Positions 17,048 to 25,466 are shown, counted from the stretch's first letter. The stretch is DNA of 51,759 bases from Treponema sp. (GCA_024402475.1 JAKSTQ010000016.1:1-51759), one strand, 5' to 3'. Numbers and translations: made by a program. The notes: generated from the letters alone by a model not told the origin.

Positions 17048-17793
17048 GGGCAGTGATAAACAGGATGTTCATAAATTTTGATATCCGGAACATTTTCTTT
17101 GCTGCTGTATGCACGCTTAATATTCTCCACCCTAATCACTTCTTCTACCGGGCCGTCCACGATAAACTGCCCGTTTTCATCATTATCAAATTTTCCGCAT
17201 AAAATTATTCTGTCTGCAAAGCGGCATGCAAGATTAATATCGTGGATGCAGACTAGAACGCCTTTGTCGCCGGCCTTAACTTTAAGCAGCTGCATGAACT
17301 GTTCGCAATACGAAAAATCCAGGGCGGTCAGAGGTTCGTCCAGCAGCAGAAAATCTGCTTCCTGATTAAAGGCGCGGGCAAGACGGACTTTCTGAAATTC
17401 ACCGCCCGAAATATGTGTAACTGATTTCTGGGCAAGTTCATTCAGATTAAAGTCAGCAATAACTTTTTCTGTCATGAGGTGATCTTGTTTTGAAAAGCGG
17501 TTTAAGGAATCAGTATGGCAGTATCGGCCGGCAAGTATAGTATCGTAAACACGATAGTTCCAAAGGCTTTCTTCTTTTTGCGGAAGGAAAGCAACCTGGG
17601 TCGCAAGAAATTTATTCTGATTTTTACCGGGAAAACAATGTTCGTAAACATAATTTAATAAAGTCGATTTTCCGGCACCGTTGGGACCGCACAGACAGAC
17701 AAGTTCGCCTTTGTTTAGTTCAAAATTTAAATTCTTAAGAACCGTATGATCGCGATAGGAATAATTTATGTTCTGTAATTTAATCTGTTCCAT
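17032..17793 (-). CDS. btuD: Cobalamin-type ABC transporter ATPase (BtuD/FecE family)
   Basis: The 253-residue protein has Walker A GPNGAGKST (37-45), a Q-loop region (FLPQKEE), signature ISGGEFQKVRLARA, Walker B FLLLDEP and a switch histidine in CIHDINLA. It belongs to the siderophore/haem/B12 ATPase group. The start has a GGAG ribosome-binding site. It lies 14 bp downstream of the FecCD-type permease and ends the operon. It would power import of the ligand bound by the BtuF-like protein. The B12 assignment comes mainly from the BtuF similarity and the leader RNA, since the ATPase alone does not distinguish B12 from haem or siderophores. Confidence 0.85.
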   Translation of the reverse strand: MEQIKLQNINYSYRDHTVLKNLNFELNKGELVCLCGPNGAGKSTLLNYVYEHCFPGKNQNKFLATQVAFLPQKEESLWNYRVYDTILAGRYCHTDSLNRFSKQDHLMTEKVIADFNLNELAQKSVTHISGGEFQKVRLARAFNQEADFLLLDEPLTALDFSYCEQFMQLLKVKAGDKGVLVCIHDINLACRFADRIILCGKFDNDENGQFIVDGPVEEVIRVENIKRAYSSKENVPDIKIYEHPVYHCPQICI

Positions 17794-17807
17794 AAAATTC
17801 TCCCTGC

Positions 17808-18800
17808 TTAAATCCGTTCCTGTTTAAAGATTAGACTTAAGAAAAACGGTACGCCGATGATTGCGGTTATGATTCCGCATGGAATTTCTGCCGGTGCAAT
17901 TACAATGCGTGCCAGAGTATCTGAAAGAACAAGAAGTGCGCCTCCGCAAACAGCAGAACTTGCAATCAGGGTTTTTGCTTTTGGTCCGAAAAATTTTCTC
18001 ATCAGGTTAGGAGCGATCAGTCCGATAAAACCGATTGTTCCGCCAGCACAGACGCAGACACTTACGGCAATGCTTCCTGTAAGGATAACAGAAATTCTCA
18101 GGCGGTTTACATTTACTCCCAGAGTCTGTGCGCTTTGTTCACCGCCGTTAAGTAAATCAAGGGAAGAAGAAATTAAAAACATCAGGACAAAACTGAGCAC
18201 TGCCGGAATTAAAAGGAATTTTACTTCTGCCCAGCTTTTGCCGTTAAAGCTTCCCATAAGCCAGCTGTAGATTCCAAATATTTCTCTGTTTTTTATAAGC
18301 ATTAAAATAGAAGAAATTGCCGAGTATAAAGTTCCGAGTGCTGTTCCGCACAATAAAAGCATGACAGAAAGATTCGTTCTTTTTTGAACTGAACTTATTG
18401 CAACAAGGATTAAGCCTGCAATTAATGCTGCAATAAAAGCAAAAAGATTCATCGTGCTTAAAAGGCCGCCGGCAATTACGGATATTCCTGTGATCTGACT
18501 TGTAACGGCGCCCACTGCTGCGCCTGAGCTTATGCCAAGAAGTCCTGGTTCTGCAAGATAATTACGGAAAAACAACTGAAATATTGCGGCGCTGGAAGCA
18601 AGCAGTGCGCCTGTGAAAACGGCCAGAATTGAACGAGGTAATCGTAAATCGAAAAATATAATCGAAGAAAATGATTCTCTGTCGTGAAGCAATTCCTCTA
18701 TCGAAATTTTTTCTGCTCCTGCAAAAAGAGAAAGACAGAAAAATGCCGCAAGAATAATGATGAGAAAAAAATATTTTATTAGTTGCTTTGTATTTGCCAT
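17808..18800 (-). CDS. btuC: Cobalamin-type ABC transporter permease (BtuC/FecCD family)
   Basis: The 330-residue membrane protein has about ten helices. FecCD landmarks are RLPRSILAVFTGALLASSAA near the N-terminus, GLLGISSGAAVGAV, ISSSLDLLNGGEQSAQTLGV and GGTIGFIGLIAPNLMRKFFG; the last holds the cytoplasmic coupling region that docks the ATPase. Two copies form the inner-membrane channel. The start lies inside the BtuF-like gene (22-bp overlap), indicating coupled translation. The ATPase follows after 14 bp. Substrate inferred from neighbours: cobalamin. Confidence 0.88.
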   Translation of the reverse strand: MANTKQLIKYFFLIIILAAFFCLSLFAGAEKISIEELLHDRESFSSIIFFDLRLPRSILAVFTGALLASSAAIFQLFFRNYLAEPGLLGISSGAAVGAVTSQITGISVIAGGLLSTMNLFAFIAALIAGLILVAISSVQKRTNLSVMLLLCGTALGTLYSAISSILMLIKNREIFGIYSWLMGSFNGKSWAEVKFLLIPAVLSFVLMFLISSSLDLLNGGEQSAQTLGVNVNRLRISVILTGSIAVSVCVCAGGTIGFIGLIAPNLMRKFFGPKAKTLIASSAVCGGALLVLSDTLARIVIAPAEIPCGIITAIIGVPFFLSLIFKQERI

Positions 18801-19600
18801 AATATTTTGTTGAGGTTGATTAATGCCGTCAGGACTCTTGGGCCTGGTCTGTTATAAACATCTGAGTTGATGATATAGATTCTTCCTTTTTTTACAGCTT
18901 TGATGTTTTTCCAGCCCGGGCGTTTTTTTATATCTTCAACTGAAAGTTTTAAATCACTTTGAATAAGTATAACATCAGGATTGGCTTTTATGATAGATTC
19001 CGGGCTGACGTTTGGATATGGAATTTCGGTATCATCAAAAATATTTTTTGCACCGCAACTTTTGATGATGTCGTTGATGTAAGAATTATGTCCGATGCTG
19101 ATGTAAGGATTATTCCAGACTTCGTAATAAATTTTTTGTGGAACGGGTGGTTTTTTTATTATGTTTGTCAGTGTCTGGTCGATTGTGCTGACAAAGGATT
19201 TTGCAGAACGCTGTCTTCCCGTGAGTTCACCAATGTAAAGAAATTCTTTTTTTATGTCTTTGATTGACTGGGCGTCAGAAAGGTAAAGGTCTATGTTGTA
19301 TTTTTTTAAAACCGGTTGAAGGTAGTCGTGCATTCCTTTTGAGCCGTAAACAAAATCTGGTTTGCAGGCAAGAATGGATTCAACGCTGAATGTCTTTCCG
19401 TCAAAACCGCCTATACTTGGAATTGAAGATGGAACTTCCGGGAAATCGCAGAAATCAGTTCTTGCAGCGATTTTATCTTTTGCTCCCAGCATATAAAGGA
19501 TTTCATAGCCTGCTGGATTAAGGCAGACAATGCGGTTTTTTTCTGCAAAAGCAGTTAAGGTGAAGAATGTAATTAAAATGAAGGAAAGAATTTTTTTCAT
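18779..19600 (-). CDS. btuF: Periplasmic cobalamin-binding protein (BtuF-like)
   Basis: The 273-residue protein starts with a signal peptide (about 1-19, cleavage after AFA). IVCLNPAGYEILYMLGAKDK and the close RTDFCDFPEVPSSIPSIGGF follow, the most telling BtuF-type stretch. The rest has the two-lobed fold with a long connecting helix (NVSPESIIKANPDVILIQ; GWKNIKAVKKGRIYIINSD). It would collect cobalamin in the periplasm and deliver it to the permease. Some related proteins bind haem or siderophores, but the NPAGYEILYMLGA and IPSIGG motifs favour corrinoids. The TonB receptor ends 71 bp upstream, and a GAGG ribosome-binding site precedes the ATG. Confidence 0.85.
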   Translation of the reverse strand: MKKILSFILITFFTLTAFAEKNRIVCLNPAGYEILYMLGAKDKIAARTDFCDFPEVPSSIPSIGGFDGKTFSVESILACKPDFVYGSKGMHDYLQPVLKKYNIDLYLSDAQSIKDIKKEFLYIGELTGRQRSAKSFVSTIDQTLTNIIKKPPVPQKIYYEVWNNPYISIGHNSYINDIIKSCGAKNIFDDTEIPYPNVSPESIIKANPDVILIQSDLKLSVEDIKKRPGWKNIKAVKKGRIYIINSDVYNRPGPRVLTALINLNKILWQIQSN

Positions 19601-19671
19601 AAAACCTCATTGCTGTATTGGACAGCGGTAATAATTGCAGGACAAACTATCAGTTCTGTTTCAATAAATTT

Positions 19672-21651
19672 TTATCTCTGGAATTTCATTCCCAGTGTCC
19701 ACTTTCTGCTTGGAATGTAATAACCGTCATGATATGCTGCGTGCTGGTCCAGCAGGTTTGATCCTTTTGCATAAATCGTGAACTCATCATTTATCTTGTA
19801 AGCGATACTTGCATCCAGTAAATGGAAAGCCGGGTAAGCGCTTATGTTGTCATTAGAAGTATATCGTTTTGAAGTAAAAGTGTAATCAAGCATTGCCTGA
19901 AAACCTGAATGTTCAAACGCAATGGAAGCATGTGCCTGATATTGCGGAACCCACATAATCTGTTTATAAGTTGAACGAAGGCGTGCCTGTGTAGTTGTAA
20001 AGTCAGCCTGAATGACAAGATGATTTTTCCAGACTTCCTGTTCGTAACCGATTGTTCCAACATAGTAATCAGCGTTTGCTGTATTTTGAGGAATAAGTTT
20101 TCCGCTATGGCTTGCCCAACGAATTTTATTTTCGTAATAGGAATAAGTGAACCGGCCATAAAGAGGAAAGTCAGGATTTTTATACCAGACAGAAGCGGCC
20201 CAGCCTTTTTCTGCCATAAGGTCAGGATTTCCGGTAGCATAGGAACTGTCAGGCCAGTAAAGCTGATTAAAAGTCGGCAAAGTGAATATGCGGTATGCGC
20301 TGACATAAAGGTCTGTAAAACCGAGTGTGAGTGACGGCTGAATGTCCCAGATCCAGTTCTGGTTTTTATTTTTTGAATCGTTCCAGACATTTATAAAAGA
20401 AACATTGGGCGTCATGGAAAACCAGCCCCATCTGTGTTCCTTGCCGATTCCAAGATCAAGCTGGTGGCGGTCGCCTTGTGCACTGAAAAGATGTTCCTGT
20501 CTGTAACCGAGAGTTGCATCAAAAATCCAGTTGAGGTTCTGGCGGAACGAAATTGCCTGAGAAGTAGTTTTTGAAATGTCCCGTTGTGATTCTGTAAGGA
20601 CATCATAGTAGTCCACGTTACCCAGAAAGTATGAAAGTAAAGAAGTTGTTTTAAGCTTATCGAATGTTAAATTTACTGCAATATTATTCTGCGTTGTAAG
20701 ATCCCGTTCAATTCCGCTGGAAAGTGTATCGCTTGTGTTGGGAACTTTCAGGCTGTTGAATCCAAGATTATTGCTGCCGGCCAGACTGATATGTTCATTG
20801 ATTTTTGTGTTCCATGCAAAATTGAGGCTTGTCTGTTTTGACAGGTTGTAGAGATTGATGATGTCAAAAGAGTTTCCAGAACCTGCAGGATATTCAACGC
20901 TGTATTTTGCATATTCGTTATCGTAAAAAGCTGCGGAGGCTGCAATTCTATAGAAGAAATTTTTTTCGCTTCCCTGATAAGAAAGGCTCTGGAATATGCC
21001 GTCAAGAAAATTTGATTCATAACTTGAAAGAGAAGTTTCTGCAGTTAAGAAGCCTTTCTTTCCGTTTTTTGTTTTGATGAAAACCGTGCAGCCTGCAAAT
21101 TCAGTGATTCCTATGGAAGGAACTTCGCTTATGGTGATTGATTCGATTGAATTTATATCGATTGAGTTCCAGTCAAATTCACCGGTTGTGGGATGATTTG
21201 CAAGGACTCCATCGATGTAAACTTTTATACAGAATGCAGTAAATCCTTTGAACGATAATTCACTTTTACTGCCGTTTCCGCCGGTGCTCATTACAAGTAA
21301 TCCCTGCTGCTGCAAAAAGTCCGAAACGCTTGGTGCGTGACTTTGTTCAATGTCGCTGGCAGAAAAATTTTTATCGCTTGTAATCTGAAAGTTATTTCTG
21401 TCTGTTACTGTAATCTGGGGAACTGGAGCGCTTTCCTGGGATGGAACAGAAGTTTCTGCAGAAGGATCATCTTGAGCACCTGCAGAAGAATCAGTTTTTT
21501 TAGGTTTCTTTTGTTCAACGCCCAGCCATTCGCTTGAACGAAGAACGCGTCCGTATTCATCGTAAACCCGTTCGGCAAAAGCACCAAAGCACATAATCGA
21601 GCACAGCAAGATGAAGAGAAATTTTTTATGTGAATTGGTGTTGATTGTCAT
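19672..21651 (-). CDS. TonB-dependent outer-membrane receptor, probably for cobalamin
   Basis: The 659-residue protein has a signal peptide (cleavage after about FGAFA, near 26), then an odd Ser/Pro/Gln-rich linker (about 48-80). A plug domain (about 85-195) includes APSVSDFLQQQGLLVMSTGG, VYIDGVLANHPTTGEFDWNS and IESITISEVPSIGITEFAGC. A 22-strand-type barrel follows and ends SRKWTLGMKFQR, without the usual terminal Phe. NPDLMAEKGWAASVWYK and LLDQHAAYHDGYYIPSRKW are typical receptor stretches. It sits 3 bp after a small lipoprotein and upstream of btuFCD, giving a complete outer-to-inner-membrane path. No TonB/ExbBD genes occur in the window. No ribosome-binding site was seen, so translation may be coupled. 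Confidence 0.85.
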   Translation of the reverse strand: MTINTNSHKKFLFILLCSIMCFGAFAERVYDEYGRVLRSSEWLGVEQKKPKKTDSSAGAQDDPSAETSVPSQESAPVPQITVTDRNNFQITSDKNFSASDIEQSHAPSVSDFLQQQGLLVMSTGGNGSKSELSFKGFTAFCIKVYIDGVLANHPTTGEFDWNSIDINSIESITISEVPSIGITEFAGCTVFIKTKNGKKGFLTAETSLSSYESNFLDGIFQSLSYQGSEKNFFYRIAASAAFYDNEYAKYSVEYPAGSGNSFDIINLYNLSKQTSLNFAWNTKINEHISLAGSNNLGFNSLKVPNTSDTLSSGIERDLTTQNNIAVNLTFDKLKTTSLLSYFLGNVDYYDVLTESQRDISKTTSQAISFRQNLNWIFDATLGYRQEHLFSAQGDRHQLDLGIGKEHRWGWFSMTPNVSFINVWNDSKNKNQNWIWDIQPSLTLGFTDLYVSAYRIFTLPTFNQLYWPDSSYATGNPDLMAEKGWAASVWYKNPDFPLYGRFTYSYYENKIRWASHSGKLIPQNTANADYYVGTIGYEQEVWKNHLVIQADFTTTQARLRSTYKQIMWVPQYQAHASIAFEHSGFQAMLDYTFTSKRYTSNDNISAYPAFHLLDASIAYKINDEFTIYAKGSNLLDQHAAYHDGYYIPSRKWTLGMKFQR

Positions 21652-21654
21652 AGG

Positions 21655-22248
21655 TTATTCTGTTGCTCCGTTATAAGTTGAAGCAGATCCATAGATGGCG
21701 CTGCTATAATTCATATTAGCAGAACCTTTTTCCTTTGTAGAAAAATCTGCAACTCCTGAATAAAAATATTGTGACATTTTTATTTCAGAATTTATAGAGA
21801 TATAAACAGGAATATAGCAGTTTGAATGGGTGTTCGGTGTATAATCAGGAGCAGGACCATAGTTAGTATGTTTATCAGTTTTAAGAAGAACTACGATTCC
21901 TCCGTCTGGTGCAGTTACAGCGTCTTTAGTTGAAATAATTGTTCCGATAGTCGCTGTTGTATTCGAAGCGTAGCTGTTTATATCTGCAAGAAATTGTTCA
22001 GCTTCTGTTTTATTACCATAATAAAAGTGGTAATTGTTCTGTGAGTCTTTCTGGATTACAAAGGAATCATAGTCGGATGAATATACTTTTCCTACAATAG
22101 AATTGAGGTAAGGAATATTTTCTCCTGGTTTGAGATAAGTAAATTGTTCTCCAGAAGGGTTGTTACCTGCAGGCTGCTGACAACCTGTAGCCATGAGAGC
22201 ACACATTGTGATAATGAGTACTGCGATTGTTTTGAAAGTCTTTTTCAT
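21655..22248 (-). CDS. Small lipoprotein of the cobalamin-uptake operon (unknown family)
   Basis: The 197-residue protein has a lipoprotein signal with lipobox LMATGC (Cys23). I do not recognise the mature domain. It is beta-rich, with aromatic stretches NYHFYYGNKTEAEQFLADIN and DGGIVVLLKTDKHTNYG and a Tyr/Asn/Ser-rich end. The ribosome-binding site TAGGAG is good. It lies 3 bp upstream of the TonB receptor gene, an unusually tight link that argues for a shared job. By analogy with Bacteroides BtuG and BtuH, which are lipoproteins sitting on the B12 receptor, it may bind cobalamin at the outer membrane. That is inference from position only. Confidence 0.75.
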   Translation of the reverse strand: MKKTFKTIAVLIITMCALMATGCQQPAGNNPSGEQFTYLKPGENIPYLNSIVGKVYSSDYDSFVIQKDSQNNYHFYYGNKTEAEQFLADINSYASNTTATIGTIISTKDAVTAPDGGIVVLLKTDKHTNYGPAPDYTPNTHSNCYIPVYISINSEIKMSQYFYSGVADFSTKEKGSANMNYSSAIYGSASTYNGATE

Positions 22249-22306
22249 ATATTACTCCTAAAAAAGTCAGTAAGGAATTTTTCAGATTCCTGTACGGCTT
22301 TTATTA

Positions 22307-22402
22307 TTTCCATGAATATTGTGTAAAACTGTGACTGGCTGCTTTACATTCTTCGAGGCTGTCATAAAGTTCAGAGATTTTAATTCCTTCACTTGAAATA
22401 AT
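22307..22402 (-). other. In-frame 32-codon open extension beyond the TGA of the upstream lipoprotein gene
   Basis: After the TGA at 22403-22405 the same frame stays open for 32 codons to a TAA (22304-22306), reading IISSEGIKISELYDSLEECK and a short tail. Composition looks protein-like. It could be the lost end of the lipoprotein after a nonsense mutation, a read-through product, or chance. The rest of this 154-bp gap holds a small GGAAT/ATTCC hairpin and the next gene's ribosome-binding site. Confidence 0.35.
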
Positions 22403-23785
22403 TCAGACAGCATATTTTCCGATATTACCTTTAGGGTAAACGGCACCATTGTTCATATTATAAACATGACCAAAAACTACAAAGCTTTGACCGTCTGTAT
22501 AGATTTCATCAGTATAAAGGTCATCAGCAGGCTGCGAAGTTGAATCAGGCATGTAGCTGTTGGTACCTTTTTTCATTCCCTTAAGTCTGACATATTTAAA
22601 GAATTCAGCTGGAGTTGTTTTATCGCTGGCTGTTCCAAACCAGAATCTTAAATAGAAGTCCGCCTTGTCGACATCTGGATTTGCAACATCCTTAAAGTAA
22701 TTTGCACTTGTAAGACTTTGAGCCAGTGTCTTCATTTCGTCAAGGGATTTTTCAGCAGCCTGAGGTAAAGAAGATTCAGGAGCTGGAGGTTCTGTTTCTG
22801 TTAAAAGATATTCATGATCGGTCCATGCGGCAGATTCCAGAGAAGGTTGAGCGCTGCTTAAATACAATGAATCAGAAATCCAGATTTTATTATTTGCTGT
22901 ATCGAATTTTACTCTGCAGATTGCAGGCATATTAAGGTAATTGTCCAGAAGTGCATTGTTGTAACTTTCGCGGGAAGTCGAAGCAAAACCAAAATAATAC
23001 CACTGTGAATCGCTTGTAATCTGATATAAATTCTGGCTGTGGTTCTGGCGCAGGATATTGTAGTCTTCAAAAGTAAGTGAATAGAATTTGTTGTCGTGTA
23101 TCTTAACGTATTCACTTTCACCGGAAGTATTCTGTGTAAGGAAGAATTTTTTCCCTTTTAGTATTTGCGGAAGTTGCTGTAAAGAAGTGAAGTCCTGCTT
23201 TAACTTGTAGTAGAGAGTTCCGGTCTGGTTGTACTGAGTGGTTTTTTGATTCCATGCTGCCTGATAATCAGTTGAACTAAAAGCGTTTTCATAAACTGCT
23301 AAATTGCCGCTTGTCATTGCAGATGAAATTCCAGTTATTTTTAATGTCACAAGCTTTGAACCGTTTGATTCAGAAAAAAGAAAAGCATTTCCGTCTTTGT
23401 TGAACTGTGCATTTTTTACAGTTTCAATATAAAGAATCTGATTTTTTGAATCATAGGAATACTTATTTGAAAAATAGAATTTGTCATTTCCGACGTAAAG
23501 AAAATATGACGCACTTGAATACAGAACTTTGTCGTTACAGGCACTGTCTGAATACAAATTGTAATCAAAACCTGGAATCAGCTGATTCAACGAAGTCATT
23601 ACAAAAACATCATCAGCGGCCTGAGTTCCGATTTGCAGGATGCCGGTATTTTGATTATCCAGTGGACTGGCACATGAACCAAACGCAAGGATAAACAATC
23701 CGAGACAAGCAGAACAGAATGACTTAGCTGCAATATTTTTTATGCAGCTGTCGTGTTCACCACGAAATAAAGATGAGAAAAACAT
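22403..23785 (-). CDS. Large lipoprotein, first gene of the cobalamin-uptake operon (unknown family)
   Basis: The 460-residue protein has a late signal sequence: a charged N-terminal stretch (1-20), a hydrophobic core (about 22-36) and a loose spirochaete-style lipobox FGSC, giving a lipidated Cys near residue 38. The mature part is unrecognised. It is rich in Tyr, Ser, Asn and aromatic beta stretches (NLYSDSACNDKVLYSSASYF, SQNLYQITSDSQWYYFGFAS), and a C-terminal region with WFGTASDKTTPAEFFKYVRL resembles other Treponema lipoproteins in style. The ATG follows a GGAG site that sits beside the 3' hairpin of the cobalamin-riboswitch-like leader, so translation should be shut down by B12. Being the first gene, it is a good candidate for a surface B12-binding protein. 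Confidence 0.75.
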   Translation of the reverse strand: MFFSSLFRGEHDSCIKNIAAKSFCSACLGLFILAFGSCASPLDNQNTGILQIGTQAADDVFVMTSLNQLIPGFDYNLYSDSACNDKVLYSSASYFLYVGNDKFYFSNKYSYDSKNQILYIETVKNAQFNKDGNAFLFSESNGSKLVTLKITGISSAMTSGNLAVYENAFSSTDYQAAWNQKTTQYNQTGTLYYKLKQDFTSLQQLPQILKGKKFFLTQNTSGESEYVKIHDNKFYSLTFEDYNILRQNHSQNLYQITSDSQWYYFGFASTSRESYNNALLDNYLNMPAICRVKFDTANNKIWISDSLYLSSAQPSLESAAWTDHEYLLTETEPPAPESSLPQAAEKSLDEMKTLAQSLTSANYFKDVANPDVDKADFYLRFWFGTASDKTTPAEFFKYVRLKGMKKGTNSYMPDSTSQPADDLYTDEIYTDGQSFVVFGHVYNMNNGAVYPKGNIGKYAV

Positions 23786-23796
23786 TTATAACTCCG

Positions 23797-23945
23797 TCAG
23801 GCAGGGCGTGTACCTGAAAGTGATTTCCCTTTATACAAAAGGATGATTAACAGTTATCCGGCATTAGGACTATACCTCATCACTCCATGCTGGGAATTTA
23901 ACCCGATTTCCCGAAAAACTGATTTATCCGATTTAGATAGAACAT
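23797..23945 (-). ncRNA. Cobalamin riboswitch-like leader
   Basis: Read on the minus strand, the leader holds the core elements of the cobalamin aptamer in order. GGGAA (23908-23912) is followed by a GG...TTAAATTCC hairpin like the GGTGAAAATCC element. CCGGATAACTG (23851-23861) resembles CCCGCAACTGT. A CCTTT/AAAGG hairpin runs into GGGAA (23825-23842). A B12-box-like TCAGG...CCTGCC hairpin lies at 23797-23817. The last is directly next to the GGAG of the lipoprotein gene, suggesting translational control. Unusual points are an insert of about 25 nt before the CCGGATAACTG element and a longer loop in the B12 box. The 5' boundary is uncertain. Confidence 0.65.
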
Positions 23946-23973
23946 TTTGTATCAAGTTGAAAATTTGTGCAAT

Positions 23974-24004
23974 AGGTAGGTGTTGCCCGGCTGGAACCAT
24001 ACCG
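23974..24004 (-). other. Stem-loop of unknown role upstream of the riboswitch-like element
   Basis: On the minus strand GGTATGGTT and AACACCTACC can pair around a GC-rich loop (CCAGCCGGGC). It may be part of an extended leader RNA or a protein site. No U-run follows, so it is not a terminator. The rest of the gap up to 24077 holds only the ribosome-binding site of the rightward flavodoxin gene. Confidence 0.4.
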
Positions 24005-24077
24005 ATTCATTCCCTTTGATAATTTACTTTTTATGTGCCATAATTAACTTGTTATCGACTTTTTAAGGGGTGCTAAA

Positions 24078-24524
24078 ATGAATGTTATCGTTACATATAC
24101 TTCAAAAACCGGGTTTACAAAACAGTATGCGCAGTGGATTGCAGAAGAACTGGCCTGCGAATCTGTTGAATTGAAACAGGCAAAAAATCTTGGGGAATAT
24201 GATCTTGTAATTCATGGCGGATGGCTTATGGCTGGTTTTATTAATGGCGCCAAAGAATTATTGAAAAAGCGTAAGGAAAAGATTGTGTTTTTTGGAGTCG
24301 GTTCAACACAAAATCCCAGCGAGCAATATCTTTCGCAGATTAAGGAACAGAATAAAATTTCGGACTACCAGTTTTATTTTATGAAAGGCGGTTTTAAAAA
24401 AGACAAAATGAGCTGGCTTGATAAAAAGATTATTAAGATGGTTGCTAAAGGTGAAGTTCAGGATGTGGACTGGTCAGGAAAGGATCAGATAAAACAACTT
24501 GTTGAACATGTAAAGTCTTTGTAA
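24078..24524 (+). CDS. Flavodoxin-domain protein
   Basis: The 148-residue protein starts MNVIVTYTSKTGFTKQYAQW, a flavodoxin FMN-phosphate-binding loop (T/S-x-T-G-x-T), and continues with YDLVIHGGWLMAGFINGAKE for the isoalloxazine contacts. It resembles the flavodoxin domain of menaquinone-dependent protoporphyrinogen oxidase (HemG) and of stand-alone clostridial proteins. A role as a small electron carrier or quinone-linked oxidoreductase is likely. The ribosome-binding site AGGGG lies 7-8 nt upstream. It is divergent from the cobalamin operon and ends at a hairpin terminator. No haem genes are nearby. Confidence 0.8.
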   Translation: MNVIVTYTSKTGFTKQYAQWIAEELACESVELKQAKNLGEYDLVIHGGWLMAGFINGAKELLKKRKEKIVFFGVGSTQNPSEQYLSQIKEQNKISDYQFYFMKGGFKKDKMSWLDKKIIKMVAKGEVQDVDWSGKDQIKQLVEHVKSL

Positions 24525-24560
24525 ATTTATTTTCAGCAATTTTTATTACTTCCGATTTTG

Positions 24561-24605
24561 AAGTGTACCCTGAAACTTAAAACAGTTTTGCGGTACACTT
24601 TTTTA
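24561..24605 (+). terminator. Rho-independent terminator
   Basis: AAGTGTACC (24561-24569) pairs with GGTACACTT (24592-24600), followed by a short T-run. It ends the flavodoxin gene and abuts the stop of the convergent nuclease-like gene. Confidence 0.75.
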
Positions 24606-25433
24606 TGCCAGATAGAACTCAGCGATTTTTTTAACGGTTTTGGGATTAAGGGGATGGGCCGCATTTTCCATCGTGAAAATAAAATTTTTGCCGGGATAAA
24701 AACCGCATTCCTGAAAGCCGTTGATTTTTTGAATTACTGTGGAGACGTATTCGCTGTCGTCCATGAGTCCAAAGTGTTCCCAGAAAATTTCCTGGCGGGT
24801 GTGTACGTTCAGGCAGCAGAAATCTGGATGGATTGTTCTGCCATTTTTAAGTTCCAGCGGATATTCGTAGCGGTAAGGAATCTTCATGCGGTTTAATGTG
24901 TCTGCGATAATTACTTCTGATTTTGAACGGACCTGTTCACCTTTTGCTGTGAAATATTCCGTCGGATTATAAATATTCTTGCCGGTATATTTTTTTGAAA
25001 GCCAGGTGGCCGCAAAATCTTCATCTGAAAGTGTAACTGGTGTGACTAATTTTTTACGGTCCTGTGAAAATCTTTTTAAAATTATCTGGATTCCGTTTTT
25101 GTTAATGATTTTCAAAAGTTTCCTGACTGCGTTCAATTCTTTTTTTGCTGCTTTAAAAACTTTTTTATCATAATCATATTGAATCAGGCTGTGTGCAAAT
25201 TCATCCTGACTTCGCGGGAGGTATTTTCCCGTGGTATCGTTTTTTCTTGTAATAAGATAAAACTGCACAATATTTCTGTGCCTTACAATTCTGATTTTTC
25301 CTGATGAATCAAGGTGCTCTGATTCCTGTAAAATCTTGTTCTTGAGTTTTATTATTCTGTTAAGGTCTTTAGCGCGTTCTTCCAGAAGGTCATCGTAGAT
25401 GATCGGTGGAAGTGATTCAAGTTTTCGTTTCAT
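24603..25433 (-). CDS. Orphan protein with a PD-(D/E)XK-like nuclease region
   Basis: The 276-residue product (ATG at 25433, ribosome-binding site GAGG) has a Lys/Arg-rich helical N-terminal half (1 to about 165). The C-terminal half reads RSKSEVIIADTLNRMKIPYR, YEYPLEL, GRTIHPDF, EIFWEHFGLMDD. The spaced E...PDF...E-x-x arrangement matches the restriction-endonuclease-like fold (SE-viIAd, PDF, WEHFG). Similar orphans are common and often multicopy in gut Firmicutes and Treponema, with no assigned function. The frame extends upstream to 25484, but that part runs into a 37-bp palindrome, so the shorter start is preferred. Three such palindromes lie just upstream, which may link protein and repeats. 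Confidence 0.65.
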   Translation of the reverse strand: MKRKLESLPPIIYDDLLEERAKDLNRIIKLKNKILQESEHLDSSGKIRIVRHRNIVQFYLITRKNDTTGKYLPRSQDEFAHSLIQYDYDKKVFKAAKKELNAVRKLLKIINKNGIQIILKRFSQDRKKLVTPVTLSDEDFAATWLSKKYTGKNIYNPTEYFTAKGEQVRSKSEVIIADTLNRMKIPYRYEYPLELKNGRTIHPDFCCLNVHTRQEIFWEHFGLMDDSEYVSTVIQKINGFQECGFYPGKNFIFTMENAAHPLNPKTVKKIAEFYLA

Positions 25434-25466
25434 AACTGGTGCCTCTTTTATAATTTTGGCGAAAAG

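Noticed and set aside
23974..24004. Terminator for the flavodoxin or lipoprotein direction
   Set aside because: The stem-loop is GC-rich, but no T-run follows on either strand.
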